From a virus, in IMG/VR virus record IMGVR_UViG_3300022698_000231, positions 1-41,126 of that record: a DNA stretch of 41,126 bases, one strand, 5' to 3'. The translations under genes were made by a program, and so were the position numbers. Below are positions 7,714-15,248 of the stretch, in pieces. The stretch's first letter is position 1. Every line of letters starts with the position of its first letter. The notes below the pieces were generated by a model. That model saw only the letters and a program-made list of their open reading frames with translations, did no database searches and was not told the DNA's origin.

Positions 7714-8055
7714 ATGCTATACTGTGATAGTTGTGCAAAGACAAGGGAATACAGGATTCATTCAAACGAGGATAAGGTGAAGGGATCTTGTGATATTTGT
7801 CACAAGTATGCAGGCCCTTGTAACTTTATCCCAGATGAAGATCTAGAATTCAACAACATTACTTCCGAACCTGTATCTATCGCAGGATTCACTGTTCAAG
7901 AGATCAAAGGTTTTCCGATTGGTCAAAGAACTGACATGATTGATCCTGGCATTCCACATAAGATCGTCGGGGACAAGAAGGTGATGTTCATGCGGAAAAA
8001 CTCTGTTGTTCTGGCAGACATGAATTCTGGAAAGAGAGTGGAAGTCTTATTTTAG
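7714..8055 (+). CDS. Small zinc-finger protein
   Basis: A 113-residue protein with an N-terminal zinc ribbon: CDSC at residues 4-7 and CDIC at about 29-32, followed by HKYAGPC. The C-terminal 70 residues are mixed (VSIAGFTVQEIKGFPIG, GDKKVMFMRKNSVVLADM). It begins 2 bases after the stop of the membrane protein and shares its promoter. It ends with TAG at 8053-8055, inside the first arm of a structured RNA region. Zinc-ribbon early proteins of phages often bind nucleic acid or host machinery, but no specific role can be read. Confidence 0.8.
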   Translation: MLYCDSCAKTREYRIHSNEDKVKGSCDICHKYAGPCNFIPDEDLEFNNITSEPVSIAGFTVQEIKGFPIGQRTDMIDPGIPHKIVGDKKVMFMRKNSVVLADMNSGKRVEVLF

Positions 8056-8130
8056 GAGAAGCATATGCTGGTGGAGGATACCGAGCAGGTTGCGTTTGGC
8101 CCTTGTCCCAGTAATGGCAACCCTTCTCCT
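8054..8130 (+). ncRNA. Cloverleaf-like structured RNA candidate
   Basis: AGGAGAAG (8054-8061) pairs perfectly with CTTCTCCT (8123-8130), enclosing a palindrome GCATATGC (8061-8068) and a second stem GGTTGC (8088-8093) with GCAACC (8117-8122). The closed element is about 77 bases, tRNA-sized with an eight-pair closing stem, but it lacks a T-loop TTCGA and is not a recognisable tRNA. It ends two bases before the tRNA-like gene, in the same transcript. Confidence 0.4.
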
Positions 8131-8132
8131 AA

Positions 8133-8206
8133 GCCGGGGTAGCTTAACGGTAGAGCAGCTAGGGTCCGCTCTAGGTCGATGGGGTGTTCGAATCCCCCTC
8201 CCGGCA
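8133..8206 (+). tRNA. tRNA-like gene, isotype uncertain
   Basis: Acceptor arm GCCGGGG (8133-8139) pairs with TCCCGGC (8199-8205, one G-U). A D-arm GCTT/GAGC encloses AACGGTA, and TTCGAAT is a canonical T-loop, though the T-stem GGGTG/CCCCC has one mismatch. The anticodon arm is abnormal: CTAG/CTAG encloses an eight-base loop GGTCCGCT, so the anticodon could be read as CCG or TCC depending on alignment. No CCA is encoded directly after the discriminator A. It is therefore a divergent or decaying phage tRNA. Confidence 0.6.
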
Positions 8207-8285
8207 AAACCAATTTGCCAGCAGTTAGGCAACGTCATGAAGGCCGTTCGCAGCGGATAGTGAAACGCTCTGCAAACCTGTTGGT
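8207..8285 (+). other. Structured non-coding spacer
   Basis: No gene is visible here. The hairpin TTGCCAGCAGTTAGGCAA (8214-8231) and the near-inverted GCAG/CTGC around GATAGTGAA suggest that the transcript carrying the tRNA-like element remains folded up to the terminator. Together with 8054-8331 this makes a roughly 275-base stretch dominated by RNA structure. Confidence 0.4.
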
Positions 8286-8331
8286 GCTGGGGGTATTGTG
8301 ATGATCACACTTTACCCCTAGCATTTTTTTT
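8286..8331 (+). terminator. Intrinsic terminator
   Basis: GCTGGGGGTA pairs with TACCCCTAGC (one mismatch pair) around an inner stem TGTGA/TCACA, followed by eight T residues in positions 8324-8331. It closes the rightward unit that contains the membrane protein, zinc protein and tRNA-like element. Confidence 0.85.
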
Positions 8332-8368
8332 CTAAATTGTAACGGGTGGTCCCCCGCCTGTGCCTGGT

Positions 8369-9289
8369 TTATAATTTCTTTCCATAATATTTACCATTGA
8401 ACATAAAAGATCCTTCAATAATAATGATTGTATATAGATTAAAGAAACCTGTTGCTGGAAGATATTCTACAATACCAAAACCATTAATCCAAAAATTTGG
8501 AGCATTCTTGTGATAATCTGGTTTGATATTACATAAACATGGAAGCGAGGTAGCAGTATGATAACCCTTTCTATCAACAGGAGAAACCTTTGCATACATT
8601 TGAGGGTTATGAACATGTGAATAAACAACATTGCCTTCAAAAGCCTCAAGTGTTTTTGCTGCATGATACTTATTCCAATAGTATCCATGAATAACACTCA
8701 GTTTTCCAACCTTATGGATTTCATTGAATGGAACAATTTTATAACCACGATCTATAAGATTCAAATGTCTTTCAATGTCAACGAATCCAGCTAACTCTGG
8801 ATGTTCTTGAGCATATAATGTTAATCTGTATTCATGATTGCCAATCATGAATGTTCTTTTTATTTCTGGAGATGTAATGTTTTCATGGTTCAATAATACA
8901 GATTCATTAAATCCATCAAAATCATCTAAAAGTCTTTGGCCTTCTTTTAAAAGAGGTTTTCTTTTATTCCAAAATGAAATACAATCTAAAGAAATTTGAT
9001 CACCCATATAAACAAGTTCGTCTGGTTCATAATCAATGATAAACTCATCGACTGCATCCATAACTCTCTGTTCATAATGTGGGTAGTGAATATCAGGAAG
9101 GATTACTACTTTTTGAATTTGAAAGGGGTCTTGATTTTCTTGTGCTGTTTTTGCTTGACATCTTGCTACATAAGAACCTGCATATGCTCTAACTGTTCTT
9201 TCAGAACATCCGACAATTTTAGCAATTTCTTTGTTAGTTAATAGGGTTGTATCTGCTAGCTTCTGAATCTCATTCTTGTATGCTGACAT
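8369..9289 (-). CDS. Metallophosphoesterase with N-terminal helix-turn-helix
   Basis: A 306-residue calcineurin-like phosphoesterase. Metal ligands are visible in the usual order: PDIH (D66, H68), GDQ (D97), GNHE (N151, H152), HGYYW near residue 200 and SHVHNP near 225. These families hydrolyse phosphodiesters or nucleotides with two metal ions. Ahead of it, residues 14-45 form a helix-turn-helix (LLTNKEIAKIVGCSERTVRAY), a resolvase/recombinase-like DNA-binding motif. The fusion suggests action on or near DNA. ATATGTC start follows TATGGAGATA; a late-type motif lies 31 bases upstream. It is a single-gene leftward unit. Substrate unknown. Confidence 0.85.
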   Translation of the reverse strand: MSAYKNEIQKLADTTLLTNKEIAKIVGCSERTVRAYAGSYVARCQAKTAQENQDPFQIQKVVILPDIHYPHYEQRVMDAVDEFIIDYEPDELVYMGDQISLDCISFWNKRKPLLKEGQRLLDDFDGFNESVLLNHENITSPEIKRTFMIGNHEYRLTLYAQEHPELAGFVDIERHLNLIDRGYKIVPFNEIHKVGKLSVIHGYYWNKYHAAKTLEAFEGNVVYSHVHNPQMYAKVSPVDRKGYHTATSLPCLCNIKPDYHKNAPNFWINGFGIVEYLPATGFFNLYTIIIIEGSFMFNGKYYGKKL

Positions 9290-9319
9290 ATACTATCTCC
9301 ATAAAATGAATTAGCTGCC

Positions 9320-9336
9320 TTTATTTTTTTGTTCTA
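9320..9336 (-). promoter_or_regulatory. Late-type promoter motif
   Basis: Minus strand reads TAGAACAAAAAAATAAA, 31 bases before the phosphoesterase gene. The remaining spacer up to 9425 is AT-rich; no terminator for the leftward operon ending at 9426 is obvious in it. Confidence 0.65.
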
Positions 9337-9425
9337 AAAAAGTAAGGTTGTATGCTTAAAATCTATAAGTATATTAACTGTTTATTAGTTTTAAACGCAG
9401 GATATAGTTGGAATCTTAGGTGGGG

Positions 9426-11444
9426 TTAGATAATTATTCTATCACCATTTTCTTGTAATAGATAATCTCCATTTTCTTGAAGCAGATAAGATAGTTGGTA
9501 GATAACTTCAATTTGAACTAAATCAAAACCGTGTGTGCAATCAAATCGTCCTTGTGTATCTTCTACAGCTATATATAGTGGAACCCCTGTATTTACATAA
9601 ACATATGCGGTTCCATCCCATTGACGTTCTTGAACATATGATGTTCCGTCCCATGCCAAAACACCATCAAAGTTTTCGAAGCCACCTGATTGATAATATT
9701 GAGAAAATGGTACAGCAGTAGAATCAATAATAAGAGAAGTAGAGTCAACTGGGGTTTCAATTATTTCTGAGGTTACAATAACTTCACTTATGGCTGTCAT
9801 ATCATTGCCATAAAATGAAGGACATCTCATAGAATCATAAATTGAATCTTGAATTTCAATAAACAATTCTTGAGGTAAATCAGTAACAGCACCAATATCA
9901 TGCCATGAACCACAGTCGTATGTTTCACGGCTATAAAAGTAATTAGTTGCTGTTGCATCTAAACATACAGGAGTTGTAGAATCAATCCCTTGTTCTGTGC
10001 AACACGGAATACTATCTCCTGTAATAAAATCATGAACATCAATATTTGCATCAAAAGAGAAACTATCTTCAACAATAATAGAGTTGAACAATCTATTGGT
10101 AAATTGAATTGTTTCAAGAGGAACAATTCTAGCTCTGTATGGTTTGAAAAATTCAATTACATCCTTCAGATTTCCAAATAGAGATTCAAGACCAAATAAG
10201 ATATAACTCATATTAATGAAGCCATAACTTATATTGTTTCTTACCCATTCACCAAGATCATTTAAAAGTGAACCAAGAACTGAAATATTATCAGTCGCAA
10301 GGTTATCAAGAGCTGTTTTTACTGATGGATGTAATATTGCAAGATAGTCTCCGCCATCTTCATGAGACTGTAGAAAATTGAGACTGATTACTCTACTAAA
10401 CAAATCAAGATATTGAATCCAGTTAGCTTTCTGTTGAGCACGACTTGTTAATTTTTGTTCAGTTAAAGTTCTGAACTCATCAATAATATCAGCAGCAACT
10501 GTATTAGTTCCATCATAACATATAAAACGACTCGCAGGAGCACCTACTGTGAACTCCTTATTGAACGTATATATGGTTGAAAGATATAGAGTTAATACTG
10601 ATACAGTCTCTCCAAGAATTGATATTACAGCGTTTTGTGGAAGTACTGCAATTGTTCCTTCATCAGGTTGCCCGGCATTATCCCAAGTAGTATATTGATT
10701 TTGAATCTGCCTTGTTAAAATACCAGTTGCAGCATCTGTAGCTTCTTCATCAAACAAGGGTTTAACTGCAAAGTATGGAGATTGTGAAGGAAAATTAATT
10801 TTATTTAAATTATATAGTTGTCTAATTTGACTTTCAGTTTGTAACCAATGGGGATCTCTGTCAGTAAGAAAATTGAATGCTAAATAAATAGGAGTAAGAT
10901 CACCAGTCGTACCTGCTGCAACCCTACCTTTAAAAATTAGATCAGTCGAATCTTTTAAAACACGATCATCAAATTGAAGCTGTAGTTCATAAATATCAAC
11001 ATCTGTTATTCCATAATATTGAAGAACATCAACTAGACCTTGTGGAGTACCTTTCCTTTTATAAAGGTTTACAAGATCTAAAAAGAAATTTACCTTATTT
11101 AAAGGGGCTTCGTTTGTTACAGGATTTCTAAGTGATGATGAATAGTTATACCCAAAACTTCTAAACAACTCATCTAATTGATCATTTGGCATCTGATAGA
11201 CATCAGATATATTTGATTGAAATGTAGTCAAAGTCCTATGAGAGGCATACCAATCTCTAAAGAATCTTCTTAATCTTTGCCAATCGGGAGTGTTATAGGA
11301 AATCTGGTCAATTACTAATTCAATAAATCTATTAGCTGAAGCTTGCTCATTCTTTGCAATAGCTTTCACAGCTTCGGTAAGATCACCAGTACCACTTTGA
11401 ATCTCTTCAAGGATCTCCCAAAATTTATTAATATTATACGCCAT
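9426..11444 (-). CDS. Putative baseplate/tail protein
   Basis: A 672-residue protein. The phrase YKRKGTPQGLVDVLQYYGI near residues 128-147, after a helical N terminus (WQRLRRFFRDWY), is typical of phage baseplate proteins of the P2 gpI/Mu gp48 kind, where a K-G-T segment precedes a helix. The central region is alpha/beta. The last 170 residues are beta-rich, contain CC and Cys residues, and end in an imperfect duplicate (YLLQENGD twice, then RIII), which suggests a repeated, possibly exposed tip. The start follows AAAGGGAG. The unit runs from 15449 leftward through lysis-type genes to here. Baseplate assignment is from pattern; exact counterpart unknown. Confidence 0.65.
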   Translation of the reverse strand: MAYNINKFWEILEEIQSGTGDLTEAVKAIAKNEQASANRFIELVIDQISYNTPDWQRLRRFFRDWYASHRTLTTFQSNISDVYQMPNDQLDELFRSFGYNYSSSLRNPVTNEAPLNKVNFFLDLVNLYKRKGTPQGLVDVLQYYGITDVDIYELQLQFDDRVLKDSTDLIFKGRVAAGTTGDLTPIYLAFNFLTDRDPHWLQTESQIRQLYNLNKINFPSQSPYFAVKPLFDEEATDAATGILTRQIQNQYTTWDNAGQPDEGTIAVLPQNAVISILGETVSVLTLYLSTIYTFNKEFTVGAPASRFICYDGTNTVAADIIDEFRTLTEQKLTSRAQQKANWIQYLDLFSRVISLNFLQSHEDGGDYLAILHPSVKTALDNLATDNISVLGSLLNDLGEWVRNNISYGFINMSYILFGLESLFGNLKDVIEFFKPYRARIVPLETIQFTNRLFNSIIVEDSFSFDANIDVHDFITGDSIPCCTEQGIDSTTPVCLDATATNYFYSRETYDCGSWHDIGAVTDLPQELFIEIQDSIYDSMRCPSFYGNDMTAISEVIVTSEIIETPVDSTSLIIDSTAVPFSQYYQSGGFENFDGVLAWDGTSYVQERQWDGTAYVYVNTGVPLYIAVEDTQGRFDCTHGFDLVQIEVIYQLSYLLQENGDYLLQENGDRIII

Positions 11445-11455
11445 CGTATCTCCCT

Positions 11456-12112
11456 TTAAGTACAGTTATAAAGCAAATCTGGTTTACGTTCTATCATAAA
11501 ACAGAAATATTGATCAATTAGATAGGACTCATAGCACGTTTCTAAAAGTCCTCCAGATGAAACCAAAGAATTATTATTATACGGTTGAAACACATTATAT
11601 CTTTTCAACATCAAATACAGATAGATCATTTTAGATAACTCTGTTGAAAGACTATTCAATGATGCATAAAGAATAAAAACTCCAGCAGTTGAATCTCCAA
11701 CAAACTGAACCGCAGTTGAATCTATAATCGTTAGAGCAGTTGAATCGTAATTTCTATATGCAAGAAGAGCATCTAAAGTTGCAAAGTCATCAGCTTGTAA
11801 ATTGAAAACATTAGAACCATTCGGATCAAGAACAAGATATTGTGATGAACCGGGATATATCTGTAAACGCATAAACACTTGCCTTGGAATACACAAAGGA
11901 TTTGTTTGTTGGGTGTATCGATATTCATAATCTTTATGCGAATAGGAGTCATTAAAAAGCATATCGATAAATGAATTTTCACCAAGGTATAACGGCGGAA
12001 TATCTACAGGAGGGGGAACTCGATATTTATTGACTTTCGAGTTTATAACGAAATGGTTGAACCAGTGTTGTAATTCTGGAACAAGTGAATATGATGTTAA
12101 AACTGTAGCCAT
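11456..12112 (-). CDS. Putative virion protein
   Basis: A 218-residue protein of unknown family. The N terminus (SYSLVPELQHWFNHFVI) is helical, followed by a proline-rich segment (VPPPVDIPPLYLGENS) and a beta-rich centre. A short Asp-Ser-Thr-Ala phrase (DSTA) occurs three times at about 118-145 and also in neighbouring virion proteins, hinting at shared tail-building modules. The ATG lies in a stop/start overlap region with the HD hydrolase (TAATGAATGG) behind GAGGGAG. It directly precedes the baseplate-like gene, so a tail completion or baseplate role is likely but unproven. Confidence 0.6.
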   Translation of the reverse strand: MATVLTSYSLVPELQHWFNHFVINSKVNKYRVPPPVDIPPLYLGENSFIDMLFNDSYSHKDYEYRYTQQTNPLCIPRQVFMRLQIYPGSSQYLVLDPNGSNVFNLQADDFATLDALLAYRNYDSTALTIIDSTAVQFVGDSTAGVFILYASLNSLSTELSKMIYLYLMLKRYNVFQPYNNNSLVSSGGLLETCYESYLIDQYFCFMIERKPDLLYNCT

Positions 12113-12115
12113 TCA

Positions 12116-12682
12116 TTACTCCCTCACGTCTGTTTGAATTAAATCAGCAGTACTCATCATATCTAACATATGAAGAAAGAAGGTTTCTGGGTTATAATCT
12201 TTAAAGGAAAATTTCTGGCGTTTTGGAACATCAGTACTCCATCTTCCAGAATGAAATCTTATCGCTTCTTCTAATACAAAAAATTGTTCCTCTGTCATTA
12301 TCTTTTGAAATGTTTCTTTGTTTTCAGATACCATATCTGCTGCTTTTTTATCATGTTGGTAATCAGTATGTTTTCTAGTACCGTGCGGACCATATTTTAA
12401 TGCATCATGGAGAACAACAGCAAATAACATTTTATCTGCATCAGGAGTTTTTGCTTTTATGTCAAACATCCTGAATAACTTGACAGTTGAATATGCTAAA
12501 TGATAAATGTGTTCCCCTTGGTTTGGAACATCTCCATTTAGTTTTTTGTGATATTTTCCTGTTGATGAAGTTGGTTTGCTCCAAGCATCAGGTAAGATTT
12601 TATCAATACCTTTCCATAAAGCAAATCCTTTTTCTGTCATATTAGTTTCTAATAACTCAATAACCTTCTCTTTAAAATCCAT
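12116..12682 (-). CDS. HD-domain phosphohydrolase
   Basis: A 188-residue HD-superfamily protein. Visible ligands: H58/H61 (GEHIYHLAYS), the H92-D93 pair (VVLHDALKYGPHG), a downstream histidine (IRFHSGRWS) and a distal aspartate (LDMMSTADLI). This order is normal for metal-dependent phosphohydrolases acting on nucleotides or cyclic nucleotides. In phages such enzymes may adjust nucleotide pools or remove host signalling nucleotides; neither can be decided here. It lies between a membrane protein and a virion protein in the leftward late operon, behind an AGGGAAG site. Confidence 0.8.
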   Translation of the reverse strand: MDFKEKVIELLETNMTEKGFALWKGIDKILPDAWSKPTSSTGKYHKKLNGDVPNQGEHIYHLAYSTVKLFRMFDIKAKTPDADKMLFAVVLHDALKYGPHGTRKHTDYQHDKKAADMVSENKETFQKIMTEEQFFVLEEAIRFHSGRWSTDVPKRQKFSFKDYNPETFFLHMLDMMSTADLIQTDVRE

Positions 12683-12697
12683 GTACTTCCCTTTCTA

Positions 12698-13171
12698 TTA
12701 AGGATCTGGTAAAACTTGAAAAGCGGGACTTAATTTTTTAAATGCTCTTTTTTGGTCAGGTGTTAAAGTTAAATAGTACTCAAATACTTCTTTTGTTACA
12801 ACAGGTTGAGGTGTAGATGTTGGAGATTGCTGTGTTTGAGCAGGGCGTTGCATTTGTAGATTCTGAATAGTCTCCAATGTTCTCTGTTGAGTCCTTTGAA
12901 GATCCTCAAATTTTTTAGCATCTTCTTCTCTTTTACGTTCAGCTTCAGCTTTGTTTTGTTCAATTAATGTTTGTTGATTTTTCAACATTAATTGAAGTGT
13001 CTGGTTATCTACTTTGTGTTTAAGTTCTTCTGTCATCCCATTGTATATTATACCAATTGGACCCAAGACAAACATACCAATCATCGTTAGAACAACTGCA
13101 ACAGTTGCAATTGGCTGTCTTACATAAAAAGGTTTTGGTTTTTCAGGTTCTTTTCTCCTAAATATCAACAT
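12698..13171 (-). CDS. Membrane-anchored coiled-coil protein (spanin-like)
   Basis: A protein of about 157 residues: short basic N terminus (MLIFRRKEPEKPKPF), one or two hydrophobic segments (ATVAVVLTMIGMFVLGPIGIIY, about 20-42), then a long charged coiled coil (about 50-115, with KRKREED-type repeats and many Gln), a Pro/Thr/Gln linker and a helical end. The start at 13171 is favoured because GGGGGA precedes it; it overlaps the holin-like gene by 14 bases. A single anchored helix plus periplasmic coiled coil next to a holin is the layout of an inner-membrane spanin, but this is inference. Confidence 0.65.
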   Translation of the reverse strand: MLIFRRKEPEKPKPFYVRQPIATVAVVLTMIGMFVLGPIGIIYNGMTEELKHKVDNQTLQLMLKNQQTLIEQNKAEAERKREEDAKKFEDLQRTQQRTLETIQNLQMQRPAQTQQSPTSTPQPVVTKEVFEYYLTLTPDQKRAFKKLSPAFQVLPDP

Positions 13172-13844
13172 CGCCAGCTCCCCCTGGTTTTGGTTTAATA
13201 CCAGGTTTGCCTGAAGGACTTGATGAAGTTCTGCTATCTCTTGCATCTTTCTGTTGTAAATATTTAGACATTGTTCTGTCGCCAAACCACCACGTTACAG
13301 CAGAAACTGCCAAGAAAATCATTGTTGATGTCACCTGATTAAAAATACCAACTGCTTGTGTTGCTGTCATTGCATCTAAACCAGCTTGTTGCATTATCTG
13401 CCATGCAAGATATGTAATGTAGCTTGAAGATGCAACAAGATAAATAGTTAATGATGGTCTCATTGCAGCATTCAGCCAATCTACTAATGCAAATGCTGCA
13501 GCAATAAATGTTCCTATTAAATTATAAATCCACCCAGTCCATTTTTTAGTTCTTCCTGCTTCCATTAACATATCAATCCATTTTTCATGGAATAGTTTTT
13601 GATTGCCAACTTCCTGTGATGTATCGAAAGCAGCTGCATCTGCTAATTCAACTTCACCTTCAATTCTAGACTTTGTTACTTCAATCTGCATTTGAGCTTC
13701 TTGAACCATAGCCTGACTTTCCAGTTTGACCATGTTCTCTTTATGCTCATTTTCCATTTTGGCATTCTTATATTTAAACCAGGTTGTGAATGCATTACCA
13801 ATCAACCCAGTTACTCCACCGAGTATAACATCCCATCCGATCAT
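13158..13844 (-). CDS. Putative 3-TM holin
   Basis: A 228-residue membrane protein. It has a Gly-rich hydrophobic N terminus (ILGGVTGLIGNAFTTW), an acidic coiled coil (about 28-75), then hydrophobic segments including IGTFIAAAFALVDWLNAAMRP and TIYLVASSSYITYLAW, and a third (STMIFLAVSAVTWWFGDR). This order, with the W-x-N-A-x-x-R-P turn, resembles the 3-TM holin family found in phages and gene-transfer agents. The C-terminal 30 residues are Ser/Pro/Gly-rich and cytosolic-looking. It neighbours a spanin-like gene and the DUF5675 gene, forming a likely lysis block. ATG follows GGGAGGT. Confidence 0.65.
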   Translation of the reverse strand: MIGWDVILGGVTGLIGNAFTTWFKYKNAKMENEHKENMVKLESQAMVQEAQMQIEVTKSRIEGEVELADAAAFDTSQEVGNQKLFHEKWIDMLMEAGRTKKWTGWIYNLIGTFIAAAFALVDWLNAAMRPSLTIYLVASSSYITYLAWQIMQQAGLDAMTATQAVGIFNQVTSTMIFLAVSAVTWWFGDRTMSKYLQQKDARDSRTSSSPSGKPGIKPKPGGAGDVDI

Positions 13845-13861
13845 TCTTCTACCTCCCGTAT

Positions 13862-13954
13862 TTAAAACGATTCTTGAATTCTTAACTTGAATGGTTGATA
13901 ATCCATTTCTTCCATAAATGCTCGAACTGTTATTCTTGAATTTAAAACTGCAAC
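13862..13954 (-). other. In-frame continuation of the DUF5675 gene beyond TAG
   Basis: Thirty sense codons in the same frame as the DUF5675 gene follow the amber codon and end in TAA. They encode the family's usual C-terminal helix and strand (AVLNSRITVRAFM, then PFKLRI). No start codon with a ribosome site precedes this segment, so it is not a separate gene. It leaves only 17 bases before the holin-like gene. Confidence 0.65.
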
Positions 13955-14281
13955 CTATCCTCCAAGAAAACCACTTTCTTTACCCAAAAGAATACAACCC
14001 ATAACATGGCTTTTATATCCTTTTGAAACATCTCCAGTATAATTTCCGGAATGAATAAGTATATATGTCCTATTTGGAACTTGTCTTACCCAATAAATTC
14101 GACCATATTTATTTGAAAGTCTCATTTCAACATCATATTCACCGGGAGGAATACAAGATATCTGCTTCTGATTATCACGCCAGGGTAATTCAAGAGTTCT
14201 ACAATCGTAATTCCCAGAAACAAGAATCCCTTCTGTTCCTTGATCGCTTCTCCTTAATCGGAATATGTCTGCACGTCTCAT
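13955..14281 (-). CDS. DUF5675 family protein, interrupted by in-frame amber
   Basis: The first 108 residues match the DUF5675 family: RTLELPWRDNQKQISCIPPGEYDV, GRIYWVRQVPNRTYILIHSGN and HVMGCILLGKESGFLGG. Family members normally continue after LGG into a C-terminal helix. Here a TAG codon at 13957-13955 ends the frame, yet the same frame continues downstream with VAVLNSRITVRAFMEEMD, as expected for the family, until TAA at 13864-13862. The gene is therefore either an amber mutant, a readthrough gene giving a 139-residue product, or a base-call error. It sits beside the holin-like gene; its biochemical role is unknown. The ribosome site is GAGAGA. Confidence 0.8.
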   Translation of the reverse strand: MRRADIFRLRRSDQGTEGILVSGNYDCRTLELPWRDNQKQISCIPPGEYDVEMRLSNKYGRIYWVRQVPNRTYILIHSGNYTGDVSKGYKSHVMGCILLGKESGFLGG

Positions 14282-14412
14282 TATTCATTTCTCTCTATTT
14301 ACGCCTTAATTTATTTGGTAATTTTTTTGCACCATTATTTCTTATTTGTGTTTTACGTCTAAGTCTTCAGATTAATCTAATACATCCGCGCAATAGGTAT
14401 CATCACCTCCGG
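14282..14412 (-). other. Gap with possible broken micro-ORF
   Basis: This 131-base gap carries a near-perfect ribosome site on the minus strand (GGAGGTGAT at 14410-14402). A frame from TTG (about 14393) reads eight codons, hits TGA, then continues for 27 strongly basic sense codons (RLRRKTQIRNNG, KKLPNKLRRK) to a TAG placed directly before the DUF5675 ribosome site. The spacing looks like a gene; the internal TGA means it is broken, recoded, or only chance. Confidence 0.3.
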
Positions 14413-15216
14413 TTATTTAGATTTGAGTAACTTTACTACTTGTCTTAGAACATCTACTGGTTTTGAAGAACCAGCTGCAACTTGTGCTTGTTCATACAGA
14501 AGTTTTTGAACAGTTGGATTTTTAGTTCCTGCTCTGGACATGTATTCATACACGCCTTCTTCTGTAATATTGGCAACTTCATCTTTTGTAATTCTTTTTG
14601 GTTTTTCTTCTTTTATAACTTTTTCTTTTTTACTTGTTGTAACAGGTTTTTCTTCTTTTACTACTTTTGTTGTTTTTCCCTTCTCAAACATTCCGCCTAG
14701 TTTTTCTGCAAGTTTGTTTACAAGTCTTTCAGTCATTTCTTCTTCATTTAATGATCCAGAAGAAACGCTTTCTTTGATTTGTTGATTTTCATCTTTTTCT
14801 TCTTCTTCAACTTGCTCAAGCATAACTCCTTGAGATTGGTCGCCAGTTCCGCCCTTAGAAACAAGTTTTGTTTTAAAGGCAGGTGCTGGTTTGAAGTCAT
14901 CATCAACAATTTTCGCTTCAATCACCAACGGATTTGATAACATGAATGTATCTTGCCATGGTGTTAGATAATGACCATCAGCTACAATCTCAAGTTTAAC
15001 TTTAACTTCTTCGCCTTCCTTTAACTTTCTTGCAGTAACTGATCTCAGTGGGGGAAGATCAACAGTAATTGATTCATTTCCTACGTGCGCGGGAAACCCA
15101 TATTCGACGCCATCAATATCAATTCTTAGATGACTTTGAACCTGCTCTGTTTGAACTCCGCCAATCTGGATTTCGAAGTTTAATTGCTTCTCTTGATTGA
15201 CATTTAACTTTAACAT
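14413..15216 (-). CDS. Putative structural or scaffold-like protein
   Basis: A 267-residue protein with two parts. Residues 1-105 form a beta-sandwich-like domain (LKLNVNQEKQLNFEIQIGG, HLRIDIDGVEYGFPA, KVKLEIVADGHYLTPW). Then comes an acidic/basic low-complexity linker (EQVEEEEKDENQQ, several KEEKP blocks, about 130-210) and a helical C terminus (VYEYMSRAGTKNPTVQKLLYEQA). Similar architectures occur in prohead core or tail chaperone-type proteins of T4-like and jumbo phages, but no motif settles it. The start follows GGAGGATC. It lies in the same leftward operon as the lysis genes. Confidence 0.6.
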   Translation of the reverse strand: MLKLNVNQEKQLNFEIQIGGVQTEQVQSHLRIDIDGVEYGFPAHVGNESITVDLPPLRSVTARKLKEGEEVKVKLEIVADGHYLTPWQDTFMLSNPLVIEAKIVDDDFKPAPAFKTKLVSKGGTGDQSQGVMLEQVEEEEKDENQQIKESVSSGSLNEEEMTERLVNKLAEKLGGMFEKGKTTKVVKEEKPVTTSKKEKVIKEEKPKRITKDEVANITEEGVYEYMSRAGTKNPTVQKLLYEQAQVAAGSSKPVDVLRQVVKLLKSK

Positions 15217-15248
15217 TTTTATTGATCCTCCATATGTTAATTACTACA

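Noticed and set aside
8158-8174. Amber suppressor tRNA with CTA anticodon
   Set aside because: CTA triplets occur in both sides of the anticodon stem, not in the loop; no alignment places CTA at positions 34-36 with T at 33 and a paired stem.
8047-8238. Minus-strand open frame of 63 codons across the tRNA-like region
   Set aside because: It overlaps the structured RNA and tRNA-like element, has no ribosome site and no sensible composition.
13172-13285. Longer N terminus for the spanin-like gene starting at 13285
   Set aside because: It would overlap the holin-like gene by 128 bases and has no ribosome site, whereas ATG at 13171 has GGGGGA upstream.
13158-14281. Genome-wide reassignment of TAG to an amino acid
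   Set aside because: TAG ends other convincing genes in this window (for example 8055 and 13158), with tight gene spacing after them, so the amber codon in DUF5675 is a local event.
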